Program-made: the position numbers and the translations under genes
Assembly (NCBI GenBank): GCA_013399115.1
Contig: VXAA01007186.1
Coordinates: 119,771-183,770 of the forward strand
Length of the DNA stretch: 64,000 nt
Direction of reading: 5' to 3'
DNA from: Anseranas semipalmata
Taxonomy: Eukaryota > Chordata > Aves > Anseriformes > Anseranatidae
Notes under the pieces: generated by a model
Databases searched by the model: none
What the model saw: the letters and a program-made list of their open reading frames with translations, nothing else
Told to the model about the DNA's origin: nothing
Part shown: piece by piece, positions 25,026 to 38,679 of the stretch
Layout: every line of letters begins with the position of its first letter
Numbering within the stretch: position 1 is the first letter of the stretch

Positions 25026-26948
25026 ATAATAGGTCAGTATTTGCACCATAAAATGTTTATACTTTTGGCTTCATTTCAGAGATTTTCCTTAAAAATTTTT
25101 TATCCCCTACCCACTTTATTGTTATAAATACAAAGAAAGGGAAAGGTGCATCCTCACAGCAGCTAATCATCATGTCACAAAGAGAGTAATTTGATGTTAT
25201 ATTAGGCGTTCCTTAAATGTTTCAAAAGTATGACTTTGTCTATGGGATAGTTCCCTGTACTCTGTGTATATTCTTTACACTGTAGAAATGCACTGTTTAT
25301 GAAAGTATATTTCAGGAAGTATTTCAAGAATGCAGTCAGAGGTTTAGCTAAGACAAAAGCTTATTACTAAAGACATTTATCTTTTCTTTAACCACTTACC
25401 CCTAGGGATGGACGAGTTTGTATTCTTTTATTCTACTGTACTTTTAATTGTGGTTGGCAAAATGATCCCTGGAATTACCAAACTCATACATGCTTGAAAA
25501 ATCATAGGCCTTTCTAAAAAGAAAAAATATGTGGTTTTGTTTTGTTTTCTTTCATTTTAATTTGCATTCTGGTTTCTTGCCAGTTAGGACTTATGTTTCT
25601 GAGCTTCTCTCTGTAAATAGAAAAATTATTATTTTACAAGAGTGACAGTAATGTAGCAGAGAGAGGTTGGAAGAGAATAATGGGAAATTCTCATGAAGTA
25701 AAGAATTTAGAGGAGTGAGTTGCATGAAAAACACCAAGTAACACCACTTTTGTGAGAAGATTATAAGATTTGTCAATGACAGTGGTGATGGGAGTGACAG
25801 TGAGACCCATCTGCTGACAAGATTTGACATTCTGGGAGGTATGCTGCCTCCGAGGAACCCAAATGCTGGGTGTTACTGAAATGTTGCCAAGACTCCTCCG
25901 ACCCACTGAATACTACTCTGTGCTCACGTTCCATGTGGGTTTTAATAATACTACTGGGAATGAGTTTACACAGATTAAAAGCTACTGTAAGTCTCTGTGA
26001 ACAGGGGGTGAAGGGGTCAGGAGCTCAGGTGGCTTTTTTGTCAGTTCTGCTATCAAAGGTCAAGGCTCAGGGACAGATGTGACATGGAGATAAATATGCG
26101 ACTGAGCAGATGGTGCTGCCAGCAGAAAGTCAGCTGCCTTGACCATGGGATAATGTTCCATAAACCCCATGGCACAAAGAGTAACTGCATCTTTCTCTCT
26201 CACCAATTTACTGATTTATTGAGACAGTTTCACAAAAAAACATCAGATCAGTATGAACTATTCTGGCCTTAACATAAGTCTAAATATTGACAACAATAGA
26301 GGTATTTACCACAAGGTCAGAGGAGGGACAAAAGAGAATGGTGGGTTGGTCCACAAACATCTTAGATTATGTAGGACGTAAGTAGGAGGAACTGAAGGTT
26401 ATATTACATGGCTAACATTTTGCTTCAATTGGAATTTGCTTGATTAAAAACTTGTTGGATGATTCACATGTCACAGTATTAATAGTGAAGAATATAACTT
26501 GCTCAGAAAAGGCAAGCAGGAGACTAATGAAAAAGGTGAGAAAATATTTTTAAACGTGAAGGGTGCTTACAACTACTCTGAAATCCTAATTATGAAAAAG
26601 CATAATTTTTTCATAAGTTTTCAGAGCCCTCTTCATATTGCTCAGAATTAAAGGAGAAAAGTAGATGAACACTGTCATTGTCATGGTCATGGAAATAAAA
26701 ATCAGAATAATCCAAGCATAGGACTTGATGGTAATATCATAATTACTTGGTAGTCACTAGTCACTTCTCAAACACAGTCTGAAGAAAGAATACAGAATAA
26801 TGAGGTAGGAACTCACCTGACTAAGGATAGACTTCTACAGAGAGGACATCTGCATCTGTGTGGGCTACTCTCTAGTCAGCTGAGGCACTTACAAGATGCT
26901 GAGGTCCAGGTAACTGCATTAGAAAGGTGTTTTTTTTTTTTTTTTTTT

Positions 26949-26980
26949 NNNNNNNNNNNNNNNNNNNNNNNNNNNNNNNN
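26949..26980. other. N run flanked by poly-T
   Basis: Thirty-two N characters lie between two T runs. Confidence 0.95.
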
Positions 26981-27446
26981 TTTTTTTTTTACATTTTAAT
27001 AAAGAGAGCTTTGAATGAAAAACTCAGATGTAGATACCTATACAGAAGTTACTTAAAGTAGGATGACATGAATTCCATCAGGCAGTCCAGCCAGGTTTTG
27101 AAATGTGCTGGTTTTACCACCTATAGATTTCAAGAGGCAAAACCCTGCAGAAGAATGGGCTAAAGGAGCCAGATGTTAGAGGGAAGCTGGAGTCTATTAG
27201 AGGAACAATACCAAATGTGCTTGCAACTGACTAAACTTGAAAGACTTTAATTACTATCATATACCAGAAAGCATACTGTATGTGTGCAGGTCAGTAAAGA
27301 TGTGGGAACAAAAATAGATTAGCAAAAGTATAAAGGAAGTAAACATAGCAAAGGATGGAAAAAATTATCAAGGCCCAACCTGTAAGAACTTAGAAGATAA
27401 CACAGGGAGCTAAGTAATGGCCAAAATGAATTGGCAAAGATCAAAC

Positions 27447-27541
27447 TGTGACCTGATCTAGGTGTTCCTGCTCCGGCAGGGGGATTGGACTAGATGATCT
27501 TTCAAGGTCCCTTCCAATCACTAACATTCTGTGATTCTGTG
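27447..27541 (+). mobile_element. CR1 3' fragment
   Basis: Reads 'TGACCTGATCTAGGTGTTCC', then 'GGATTGGACTAGATGATCTT', then 'GGTCCCTTCCAATC', and ends with two exact ATTCTGTG octamers at 27526-27541. This is the terminal ~95 bp of a CR1 in + orientation, heavily 5'-truncated. Confidence 0.9.
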
Positions 27542-29443
27542 AATTTCTTCACAGAACATACTAACAAACCTTTAAGATAGAAAAGAAGAGCATTTTTCCA
27601 TATCTTGATTTAGCTGGGCTTTTCACTTTGTGTCCTACTCTTAGGATTAAGTTAGAAAAATGTTATTCAGATGAAAATATTAAAGTATACTTTGTTGCAA
27701 AAACATATTTAAAGAGTAACTGTAGTAAATTAGAGTACTAATGGTACTTGTTGATATTGAAGAATGTATCTATTAATGTACTTCAGGGATTCCTTGCAGG
27801 AATTATTCCTTTCAGGATTATGTACTGTTATCATCGATATTTTGGCTGATGAAATACATCTGATAAGAATGAGTATTCTTATCAAATGTGCAGACTTGAT
27901 AAAGAAAGTACATCTTAAGGATTAGAATTTGAGGTAATTTCAAATTAATTGTACGGTTTATTATAAAAGGATAGCTATAATAGGGATAAGCAAAAAGTAC
28001 GTTGCTAGAGCAAAAATAATCTGCTGGACAGTACAGGTTGGGGAACAGTTAGCTAAGTAGTTGACTAATAGACTTGAATTCATGGGTTGAAAACCTGTTG
28101 TCCATGAACCAATGATACTGTATTGCTGCAAAAGAGAAGAGGCAAACTATACTAAACTATTTAGACAAGAATGTGATATTCAACATACATTCAACATTTA
28201 AATAATTTTTCTTTCTACGTGGCACTAGTACTGTTTCTGTGGGAGTACTATTCTGAGAATGAATCTCACTTTAAGAAAGGCTGTGGAAACAGCAAAGAGG
28301 ATGATCAGAGTTCAGAAAACATGGTCTATGATAAAAGAATGAAGGAGAAACTGGAGTATGGTGTTTTACAGAAAAGAAAGAGCAAAGAAGTGTTATTTAC
28401 TTTCAACTATTTAGAAATGTGCTGCAGTGAGAAGCAGGATGATGAATAACTAATGAACTCAAATTTTAGTATTTGGAAACTGTTCTGTAATAGTGAGGAC
28501 AATAAAGTAATGGAAAACCTTGCCCGAAGAGATTTTAAGTCGTTTCCAGTGTTTAAGAGCTATTGAAATAAACTTTTGTCCTACGAACAATTCATTTTGC
28601 CTTCAGGCACATGGATGTTTAAAGGTATCAGTCTACTTTGAATATGTAAGGACCAGGTTCCTCCATTCCTGAAGGAGAAAGCCCCATCTTCATGACAGCT
28701 GGATATCTGTGTAGATGCAGCACAATCTGAGCAGACAGCAAGAAAATCCCCAAGAAGTGCCATTAATTACTCTAAGCCAAAAGGCGCATATTGCTACTGG
28801 TTATAGTGGCAGAAGACCAAGACTCCAAAGAAGGCTTTGAGGTCCTCCCATCTGAAGTGGTGATTGAGAATTCATGTGAAGGAACAGGGATAAGGACAGT
28901 CTCTCCTCTTAGCTACAATACCCTGTAATGCCATCATGCACAATGCTTGAAAAGAATAATCATTCCTAGACTGGGTTTTTCAGAGGTTTATTAGATTTGG
29001 ATGCTTTTACTTATCTAGTACAGCTTTTGAAAGTTAAGAAGTTACTTTGTTTAATTTCCTTTTAATTGTTTAAAGTTCATGAAGAGTAGTGATCTTGTTT
29101 TACTTTTATTTGAAAAAAAAAAAAAAGCCCTAATAACTGTTTTGTAATGCTTTTAATGTCTTTAACAAGTTTCTGCAAAAGGAAATTCAAATTTCACATC
29201 TTTCTATGTTGTCATAGCCTAAAAATGATGGATTCTTCTTGGAGAAGTAATTCTCAGTAGAGGTTAAGATGTTTCATGACATCTGCAGTAATTATAGAAT
29301 TATTAGCTAATACAATAATTCATGAGATTAAGGCAAATTCTTTAAGAAACTACTACTGCAAAGTTATCATTTGACTTTAACTTACTAGGCCTAAGTGCAG
29401 TATATATTATAATACAGGACTAGGATAATTATTAGAATTGCTG
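27542..29443. other. Intergenic, no gene seen
   Basis: AT-rich, with a poly-A run near 29112-29126. A 76-codon open frame at 28219-28449 is rich in K, E and S but has no recognisable domain. No repeat family was seen. Confidence 0.55.
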
Positions 29444-30573
29444 AATCACAGAATGGTTGAGGTTGGAAGGGACCTCTGGAGATCATCTGATCCAACCCCC
29501 TGATCAGGAAGGGTCACCTAGAGCAGGTTGCCCAGGACCATGTCCAGCCAGTTTTTGAAGATCTCCAAGGAGGATACTCCACCACCTCTCTGGGCAACCG
29601 GTCCCAGTGCTCAGTCACCTGAACAGCACAGAAGTGCTGCGTGATGTACAGAGGGAGCCTCCTGTGTTCCAGCCTGTGCCCAGTGCCTCTTGTTCTGGCA
29701 TTGGGCACTGCTGAAAAGAGGCCGGTTCAGTCTTTGCACTTTCCCTTCAGGTATTTACAGACATGGATGAGATATCTCCTGAGCCTCCTCTTTTCCAGGC
29801 TGAACAGTCCCAGCTCTTTCAGCCTTTACTTATAGAAGAGATGCTCCAGTTCCTTCAACATCTTAGTGTACCTTTGTTGGACTCTCTCCAGTCTGTCTTG
29901 TACTGGGGAGCCCAGAACTGGATCCAGTACTCTAGGTATGGCCTCACCAATGCTGAGTAAAGGGGAAGGATCACCTCCCTTGATCTGCTGGGAATGCTTT
30001 GGCTATTGCTGCCCAGGATGCCCTCTTTGCAGGCACATTGCTGACTCATGCTCTACTTGGTGTCCACCAGAACCCCAATGTCTTTTTCTTCCAAGATGCT
30101 TTCCAACTGGGTAGCCTCTAGCATGTGCTGGTGTCTGGGGTTGTTCCTCCCCACGTGCAGCACTTTACACTTCCATTTGTTGAACTTCATGAGGTTCCTG
30201 CCAGCCCATTTTTCCACCCTAGCCAGGTCCCTCTGGATGGTAGCACAACCCTCTTGCATATCAGCCATGCCTCCTGGTTTTGTGTCATCAGCAAACTTCC
30301 TGAGGGTACACTCTGCCCCATCAATCATCCAGATCATAAATGAAGATGTTGAACAGGATTGGACCCAGTATCAATCCCTGGAGTACACCTCTAGTTACTG
30401 GCCTACAAGTAGACTTTGTGCCAGTGATCACCATCCTCTGATCCCAGCCATTCAGCCACTTTTCAATCCACCTCACTGTCTGCTCATCCATGCATCAACA
30501 GCTTGTCTATAAAGCATCTTATGGGAGACAGTGTCAAAGGCCTTACTGAAGCCCAGGCAGACAACATTCACTG
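29444..30573 (-). mobile_element. CR1 retrotransposon, 5'-truncated, ~1.1 kb
   Basis: The + strand starts AATCACAGAATGGTTGAGGT, the reverse complement of the CR1 3' terminus, and proceeds through the whole 3' region. The minus strand encodes pieces of the CR1 reverse transcriptase. At about 30053-30337 the catalytic box reads RKFADDTKPGG, so FADD is intact, followed by KWAGRNLMKFN and KCKVLHVGRNN. At about 29855-30049 it reads [20 protein letters not shown]. The pieces are in different frames, so the copy is dead. It is truncated at about 30573, before the first RT motifs. Confidence 0.93.
30053..30337 (-). pseudogene. CR1 reverse transcriptase remnant (FADD box)
   Basis: A 94-codon open frame inside the CR1 copy. 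It carries the RT active-site FADD motif near its N-terminus, then the segments typical of the thumb side of non-LTR RTs (DLARVEKWAGRNLMKFN; CKVLHVGRNNP) and EEKDIGVLVDTK. The upstream fingers and palm and the downstream C-terminus are out of frame or missing. CR1 RT would perform target-primed reverse transcription; this piece cannot. Confidence 0.85.
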
Positions 30574-32238
30574 TTCAAGATCAAAAATGTCTTGAATTTA
30601 CTAATAAAATAAAGCTTTGGAAAGAAAAAAAAAAAAAGTTAGACTGCTTTCACTTTTATATCTTTTAATAGACAAATAAGGTAGGGGAAGAATAAATATT
30701 GGCTAAACAGACAAAAAACACATAGAAAGTCAGATTCTGAAAGGTATATATACACTGTGTACATGTCTGCAATGATTCATCATCTAGAAATATTACCAGT
30801 TGGTCAAAGGTCAGTATTGACTAGAAGTTTCCTCCATTGCTAAATAATTCTCCACGCTTCATCACTTTTGTACAATTCATTTCTGTCAGCTCTGTATATG
30901 ACATTTGCCTTAATGCTGTTTAGTGTGTGTGGAAAGGAATGATCAAGTGGCTGTGCATTGCATTATCTTTTAGGTATATCCACATAAGTGGATATAATCA
31001 AAGGAGCTTGAGTACTGACATAGTCCAGTACAGTCTTATTGCAGAGATCTAAACAGAAATGCTGCTAGACACCCTCCCTGTCAGAAGGGAATAATCTCTT
31101 CTCAGGACTAGGAGACAGAAGAATCTGGGCTGAAATCTAAGAGAAGCAATTTGCTGTATAACCTTTGGCAAATCACTGAAATCTGCTGTTTCCTGATTTT
31201 TGTACAAGTGAAGTATAAATAACAGTAATTTCTTGGTTATCTATTTAAGTAATAAATTCTTCTGGCTAGAGATTTTTTCTGTAATTAACATCCTAATGCA
31301 TAGATAAATATTAGGTGTTTCTTTCATAGAAAATAAAGGCAGGGAATTCTGAAAGAAAAACACTCAGTTTGTACTCTGGAATTTCTTTGTTGGATATCTT
31401 TAAAAAAAAAAAAAGCCTGTTGCAAGCCATCTATAATACACGGTAAATTATTCAATTCTGATCTTCTTTTCTCCTGGCTGCTGCCTCCCTTTCCAATTTC
31501 CTTTCACCAGTATTGTTATTATGGATACAGTGCAACTAGTGTCCTCCTACAGATGCTACTATCTAGTTGCTTGCCTTCAGGAGGAGAAAGAAAAAGATGT
31601 CCTGACAAAGTTGTGAGTATATGAAATAAATATACAGTCCTAACCTGCTTCCTCTGAACAGGCAACTGCTAGAAAATAAATACAGAGAGAACATGGTATG
31701 TTTGAGTATGTTGGACTGACCAGCTTTTTATGTGGCAAAATTGTGTTTGAAGCAAGAAAGTAAAAAGGTGGGGGCATTGTTTATCCAGGTTTTTAATAGA
31801 CATGTGGCTACTCTGCAAAATTTTGATCTGAATCGTAAATTAATTTTAAGATAATATCATAAATACTTTCAACTCTGTCACTTTTGCTGCTCCATGTGGA
31901 TGTCCAATGTTTGGGATAGAGATTATTTTAGAAATCTCACCGCTACTACAGCATCTCAGAATCTGTGTAGACTACGTCATTCTTTTAACGATGTTCAATA
32001 ATAATTTTCACTTACGATAGTGTTATTAACATAACATTGTATTTTATTTCAGAGATTTCCACAACCTGAGGTACTTCTGTACAACCAAAGAGGAATGCCA
32101 GTATACTTGGACTGGACATCTAAAAGTATAGTTAGACTGACTGCTAAAAGTAGGAAAAAGGCATGTCCTTCCTGCCAAGTCTGGTCAGGAAAGAGTTTGT
32201 ACTCTGTTAGAAATAAGAAAGGGAAGAGAAATATTAGG

Positions 32239-32250
32239 CCCCTTAAGGGG
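32239..32250. repeat. 12-bp perfect palindrome CCCCTTAAGGGG
   Basis: A short GC-flanked palindrome read directly. No function is implied. Confidence 0.9.
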
Positions 32251-34139
32251 GACAATGTCTTTCATGACAGTTATCCCTCGAGGTCAAGAGCAATTTAATA
32301 GGTTTCTCTTTCACTCCACAAGACAGGAGCACCAGAGTCAGAATCCTTAAAGTAGAGCTTGCAATCTGAGAAAGTACAGTGTAGTTTCCTTTTGGTCAGT
32401 AGCATCAAAGATGCAATCAATAAATTCACTCCATATAGCAATGTCCCTATACTGAGAAACTGTCTTGAGGGAAGTAATATTACTTCAGTGCTATACGATT
32501 CAAGGCTCATTGAGTTGGACTTAGTCAAAGATAAAAGGCTAGGTTCTCAGCTAGTATAAATCAACATAGATATTTCGACTTTAAGATGCTACAAATTAAT
32601 GTGTATTTTTGCAAGACTCCCTCATCTCCTTGCTCAATAATGACTTTAATAATCCTTTATTTAGACTCTACTGGTTTATGTTATCTAGTCATACCATAAA
32701 CAGGGAGGCAGCTCTTTCTGTCCCAGGTGTTAGTCTCCTTGGTGAAGGTCTCCAGGCACAAATCAATTTTATTGTAAGGTTGTCTTCTTATAGGAACTGA
32801 CAAATCCTTACTAGGATTGCACAGTTATGCTGCAATTATATCATTCCAGTCTTAGCAGGGCTATTCTGCAGCTGGGTCTGGCTTGCTTTAATTGGTAAGC
32901 ATTCCTAAATTTTCTTATGTTTTTCTCTTTCCATGCTGAAGGAATTGGCATACCACCACATTCCTCACAACCCGAACTTTTCCACAGCGGGCAATTTCTC
33001 TGAATATATTTTTTAAGTCTTTTCTAAGACTGAAATCAACATAATAAGAAGAAACGCATAGGAGGTTAATAAAGGTTCATTAAACAAGAGCCTTTGACTA
33101 CCTCATGTCCTTCTTTCATTTCACTTCTTTCAATGTCCCAGAGTAGCTCAGTTTCGTTAGAGCATACAGACAACTTACTAGGTCAAAGAAAAAAAAAGCA
33201 TGAAAGTTGCTGACAGATGCTTAGAACAAAAATAACTCAGAATTTCCCCATTTTTCCTCATAGTTAATGTATACATGCTGCAAAAGAATTACCTTCCTGT
33301 GTATATTTTTGCAGAAGTCTGAATTATTTCTGCATTGCTGGTTCTTGGTATAAACTGACTGTACTCTGGGTGGGACCCAAGTAGGTAACATCCGAATTTT
33401 CATCTTAAAAAAAGAATATGTTAAGCTTTTCTCTAGAGATCAAATTGAGAAAAAACTCACAATATTGCGCTTGAAGATTTTTACTTATTTATGATATACG
33501 TATTGTGAAAGAGTTATGGTATCAAGTTCAGATTTTTCATATAGAAGCTGTGTACATCTAGTGTTACAGGATGCCAATAATACCAGGGAAGATACTTTCA
33601 ATATTGCAAATGCCACATATTCTAAGACAAAGGATACATCTATCAAATACACAACAGAATTCATTCCTATTTATGAAATTGTTATTAACAAAATTCATAA
33701 TTACCTAGATATTATAATAATAGTCTCTTTCCAAAGAGAATTAATGAATTCCTGGCCTGAGTTTTACTAATATAAATTTGCAGGCAATTGGATGAAATCA
33801 GATTGAGATTCTAAGCAGTGTTATTTCAGAGTTCTATGTACATAATCATGACTAAAATCTGCGGTGATGATAATGTTTTATTTGGCCTGCATTTTTTTTT
33901 TCTTTTCTTTATTATTATTTTTTTTGCTTCACTTATTTAATTGACTTGGAGGATATGCAACTAGTAAGAGCATTCCATGTAATCTTAGCATTATACATTT
34001 ATTCCAAAGCTACAACAGATGAGCTTCTAACTCAGATTCTGCAGCTAATAATATGAAACCTTAATTCAAAGCAAAGTAAGAAACTGTGAAAGCCTATTAT
34101 GGCTGTTGCTCCTATGCATATTTCTCTTGTGTCAGTTAA

Positions 34140-34169
34140 TAAATATATATGCAAAAATATATATGCAAA
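34140..34169 (+). repeat. Short tandem duplication (AAATATATATGCAAA-type)
   Basis: Two near-identical copies of about 15 bp lie side by side. Confidence 0.8.
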
Positions 34170-37100
34170 AGTTGTTTAACATTAACAGAATACTTGATTC
34201 TACATTTCTACACACACAAGACTAATTTACATTTCCCACCCCACAAAATGGAGACTGAGAGGAAGCAATCACTTCAGGTAATTTTTCCTTTTTCTTTGAG
34301 AGTAAATTAACTTGTAAACAAACCAACAAAACCAGCGTTCTGTCTGCAAGCCATGTGAACAAAAGTTTTTAAGAGAGATGTCAACATGCAGCAAGCAGAT
34401 GGCAACAGCAAACACATGGTAACAGTTGCAAAAAGGGGCTGCAAAAGGGCAATAAATAGAGAGATGGCACTGTTAACCATGCAAACAGTTTGAAGGGTAT
34501 GGTGAGGGGGTATGTTCAAGGTATAAGTCAGGGTAAGGCTGAGCAAACAAAATTAAAAGCAAAAAAAAAAGTGTTAACTTCTGACGGTTGGGAATTAACT
34601 AGAGGAAGTGATTCTGAAGCAACTTACTGAAAAGAGAGGCAAAGGTAGAATGAGCAGGAACATACATTTTAGATAATGAAGGGAGATAGTTATGATGTAC
34701 ATGCTTTATGTGTGAGTCTTCTCCCATACATAACGCATACTGTATGCAATTTAAAATAAATGACAGGGTTAGGTGAGAGACAAATTAAGCATCTTTATTC
34801 CCCTGGCCTGGAGATATACGGTCTAATGGCAGGAGGAGATGAGTCAATATTGTCATTTTACAGCAAAATAACAAAGATGTGTTGAAAGAATATATTTTTT
34901 GTTCTCTTATCTTCAAAGAAATTGAAACCTTGCTTGTTCAAAACAGCAGTAATGTGAAAGGAAAAGCCTGCTTTTCACTTAATGCCAAATATTCAAAAAG
35001 ATGTGCAAAAAATCCAACAAAAAGCTCTGACTGTTGCAAGTCTCACATTGCTGGGAAAGTAGTATTCTGATGCTATCATGAAATGAGAACAGCAGGTGTG
35101 TAACTACGATCACATCTTATTTGTAGCAAACAAAGGATGGTGAAAGATGGGAGCAGTACAGCACCAAAAGCAGGACTGAAGAGGTAGGGCATTCAAACAG
35201 CAGTGGGTAAATAGGATATGGAAAAAGTAAAGAGCTAAGTAATAAGAAGAAAGGGAGAAGGGGAAAAAAGAAACATGAACCAGAAACACAAACCAAGAAG
35301 GCAGAGAATTTAATCTCTACTGCAGAAAAACTCTTCTACCAACCAGGAAACCAATTCTCCTTTTAAAAATAATCAAATTACTGCATTAGTATTCACAGAT
35401 GCATGGATGAAGCAAATGAACAACTTTGACAGCCACAATCCCCGTGTTGCTACTGCTGTCTTTCGGGCAGACAGGATCTGTATTTTTTCCATCCAGCCAC
35501 CTACTAAAAAAGCAGCTGTCAGGACCTCAGTGGCATTTCAACACTGGCTTCACTGGAATGTAGGGAAAATGTTGAGCAGTTCCTACAGAGAGCTTCACTT
35601 CTTAGCACAACTATGTAGTGCATAGTTCTGGCTTTTGTGTGTGTGAGGGAGCATTCAGAAGCTTTACAATCCTGAGAAACCAAAGGTCTCCCAGACTACA
35701 GTTAGACCTCCCAAGAATTTCCAGAAAAATTATCATTTACCCAAAACATTAACTTCATTCCTTAAATGCAACTCTTAATTCCCCAGCATGTGTTTACATT
35801 ATCCTGCTGAGTTGCTGCTTCTATCCTGTTGTAACTTTCTGTGGTAGACAGTGATACTGAGAGGTTGGTCCTATGTGGCCTGGGTTTTTACTCATCACAA
35901 AAGAGAAAATTTTCCTTTTTGCCCCAGGCACAGGCAGAGCTTTCATCCTTCAAAAGTTCTTTACTTGTATGTGTGAAATAGAGCAATCTTTAATATGGGC
36001 AAACAGGGCTTTGGAATTTGAGAAACCCCAGTGATAATGTAATGCTTATGGAAAGACCAAAGTATTTGGCTCCCTTCTGATCTTTCCAATCCAGTTGGAG
36101 TGAAAGTATCTAGCTGAGTGTCTACACTTTGCAGGGATATAATTAATTAAGATGGTTAAATTGATTGATTCGTTCCACCTTATACACATACACCGATCTT
36201 TGTGAAAACCCAGCGAGCAAAATTTCTGCAACAATGAATGTACTCCATGTACCTCAGACATCACTTGCAAATTATAGCATTAACATTGGTATTAATTACC
36301 ACACTAGTTTTCCAGGCATTTCAGGGTGACTGCATACTGATCCCGTACCAGCTGGAGGGGCTACTACCTGCACAAGTGGTACACATCAACTCTGTTAACT
36401 TGTTGAATAAGGAGCTTCCCCAGCTCTGCTAGGGTATTTTAACAGGTTCTTCTGAAGTCCGTTTTAGGCTGCATGACTCTCCATAGCTGAAACCAAAACC
36501 ATCTGGGACAGAAAGGTATTTCTGCTCAAGATGATCTTGGCAAGTATTTCCTTTTTCCTTACCTCTGGGTCTTCAACCATCAATTCCATAAGAGAACAGC
36601 AGTTTTGTATGGTTAGTATATTTTGTAGCTGGTGAATAAGAATGGGGATGTTGAATAAGAAGCATATGTTTGTAGACAGCATAAAGATGTCTTAAAAACA
36701 TGATGTTCCTTTCCTCCTTAAGGGAATGAAGATTATTTTTCATCCTGAAGGTTCTACTAACTGCTTACATACACTTTGTTTTTCACCGCTCTTCTGTCTT
36801 CCTTCCTTAGTTCCTTACTTCCAAACTCCATAGACAAAAATGCCTTTCTTTCTGCTGTCCTTCCTCACACATAGCTGAGGAGCCAACAGAGAAACTGACA
36901 GTCTGCTACTTTTAATGGGGGCAACATGGGTCACTGCAAGTACATCAGTTTGAATAAAAGTTTTATAGTCATCCACAAATTCACTGTAGTCTAGAGCTAT
37001 GGAACTACTAAAATATTGTTATCACTTCATCCCCCACTCAGCTTTTCTCTCCCTTTTCCCACAACTTTTTCACTCATTTCAGAACAATTTGGAGAATTGG

Positions 37101-37516
37101 TACCATTAGCATTGCTGAGCACATAAGTGAACTATATGTAGGTGAGGGCATGGTTCTTCTTGTAAAAGATAAAGAAAAATCTGAAGTGCTTTTTCACAGC
37201 AAGATAGGGACCACAAAATTCTTCACTGTCTGTATCTAAGATAATTCCGTGGGTGACTTAAAGAATTCTTACTTCTGCTGAAGTAATTCTGTTATCTATA
37301 GTATAAAGTAAGCCTAAAGCAATACATTCTTTGCAATTAATGAAAAGACGAACAGAACAAGCCTAGAGATCTATACATTTGCCTCTGGCTTTGAATGCAG
37401 CACTTTGCGTCTGCCAGGCTCACCTCCACAGTCTTTAATGGCAAAAAAATTAGGGCTTTGATGTAAACGCTTTGAACTACTCCTATCTAGAGCAAGCTTC
37501 CAGGCACATGAGATTA

Positions 37517-37545
37517 CCCTCCCCTCCACCGACCCCCACCACCCC
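37517..37545 (-). other. Potential G-quadruplex motif
   Basis: The + strand has four C runs (CCC, CCCC, CCCCC, CCCC) separated by 1-8 nt, so the minus strand has four G runs able in principle to form a quadruplex. It is isolated in AT-rich DNA. Confidence 0.6.
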
Positions 37546-38631
37546 TTCAAAAAAGTTTTCTAAGCATGCATACTGAATGATTTTAGTGGACAAAAGATTG
37601 CCTTCTGAATTTGCTTAAAAATAACTTCATATAAAATCTGCATTCCTCACAGCTAATAGGAAGCTTTCCATCAGTGGGGAAATTAGCTGTAGAAGTGAGA
37701 AATGGCACCTTCCAGTTGAAGTTGTATTGTTAAGGATATATTCATCAAGAGCTAAGCAAAAGGTGTATGTGTCAAATGTACAAAGTGCATTCCTTGATTA
37801 GGTCAAACCAATGAGACTGGAAGTCAAACTTGCTATTATAAAACTGGTATTCAAAAGGTTGCAAAAATTGATACACATACTATCTTTGAGCAATATCACT
37901 GCCACTACTCACAAAACAGTATTTTAATACTAAAAGATTGTTCTAGGGTGACAAACTTTGTGTTGAGTGTAGTAACATTTCAGTATGTTCCTATAGTGTA
38001 ATTAGTTAAGCACGTCTAGACGTTATTACTATACTTTAAAACCTCTTTTACAGGATACTACCCAAGGATGAGAAGAGACATTCATCATTCCATCATGGAT
38101 TAATATATTAATTATATAATAAAATATTTATGAAAATTGCTGTTACTGCTTCAGAAGAAATATGTAACAACTATTTCTGGGTGTTAAAAATATGACGGTA
38201 CTTCAGAGCTATAATGCTTGGTGATCTGGATAATTTCCAGAGCAGTTAAATCCACAGTTTCTGTTGTGATTTGTTGCTTTGCATGACCCAAGAAAGAAAC
38301 AAAAAAAAAAAAAAAAAGGNGAAAGCACACATCAGTCATTGTACCTTGAAACCTTGAAGCAGCCTCTAAATTATATCAGCCTGTGGTGTAATCCAGGAGT
38401 TTCAAGGGAAGATTTTTGGAGTGAGGCATATTTTCTCCCTGAATACTTTCCAAGTTATTCACAAAGAGTCCTCTACTGGTAGGACTGGCTAACACTCATG
38501 TTTTCTATACTCAGTCCAGAGGCTATTGCAGTTTTCTAGCTCCACTTCGCAATCTGGTAAAATAGGGCCAGGTAGGGAGTAGGATTTAACCCTGTGAATG
38601 GCACTGAAGGAGCAGAAGAGAGAATATATTC

Positions 38632-38679
38632 AGGAGAAAGAAAGAGAAGAGAGAAAGAAAGAGAAAAGAGAAGAAAGAG
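38632..38679 (+). repeat. 48-nt pure purine tract (GAAA/GA units)
   Basis: Only A and G for 48 nt, a degenerate GAAA microsatellite. Confidence 0.95.

Larger units (their letters stand above)
22246..27446. other. Intergenic, no gene seen
   Basis: Mostly AT-rich. It holds a CpG-dense patch with a 29-bp duplication at 24362-24486, an AAT/ATT palindrome at 24988-25025, a small hairpin at 26590-26616, and an N run at 26949-26980. The open frames are short and unrecognised. The longest (23711-24118, minus) has no family features. Confidence 0.55.
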
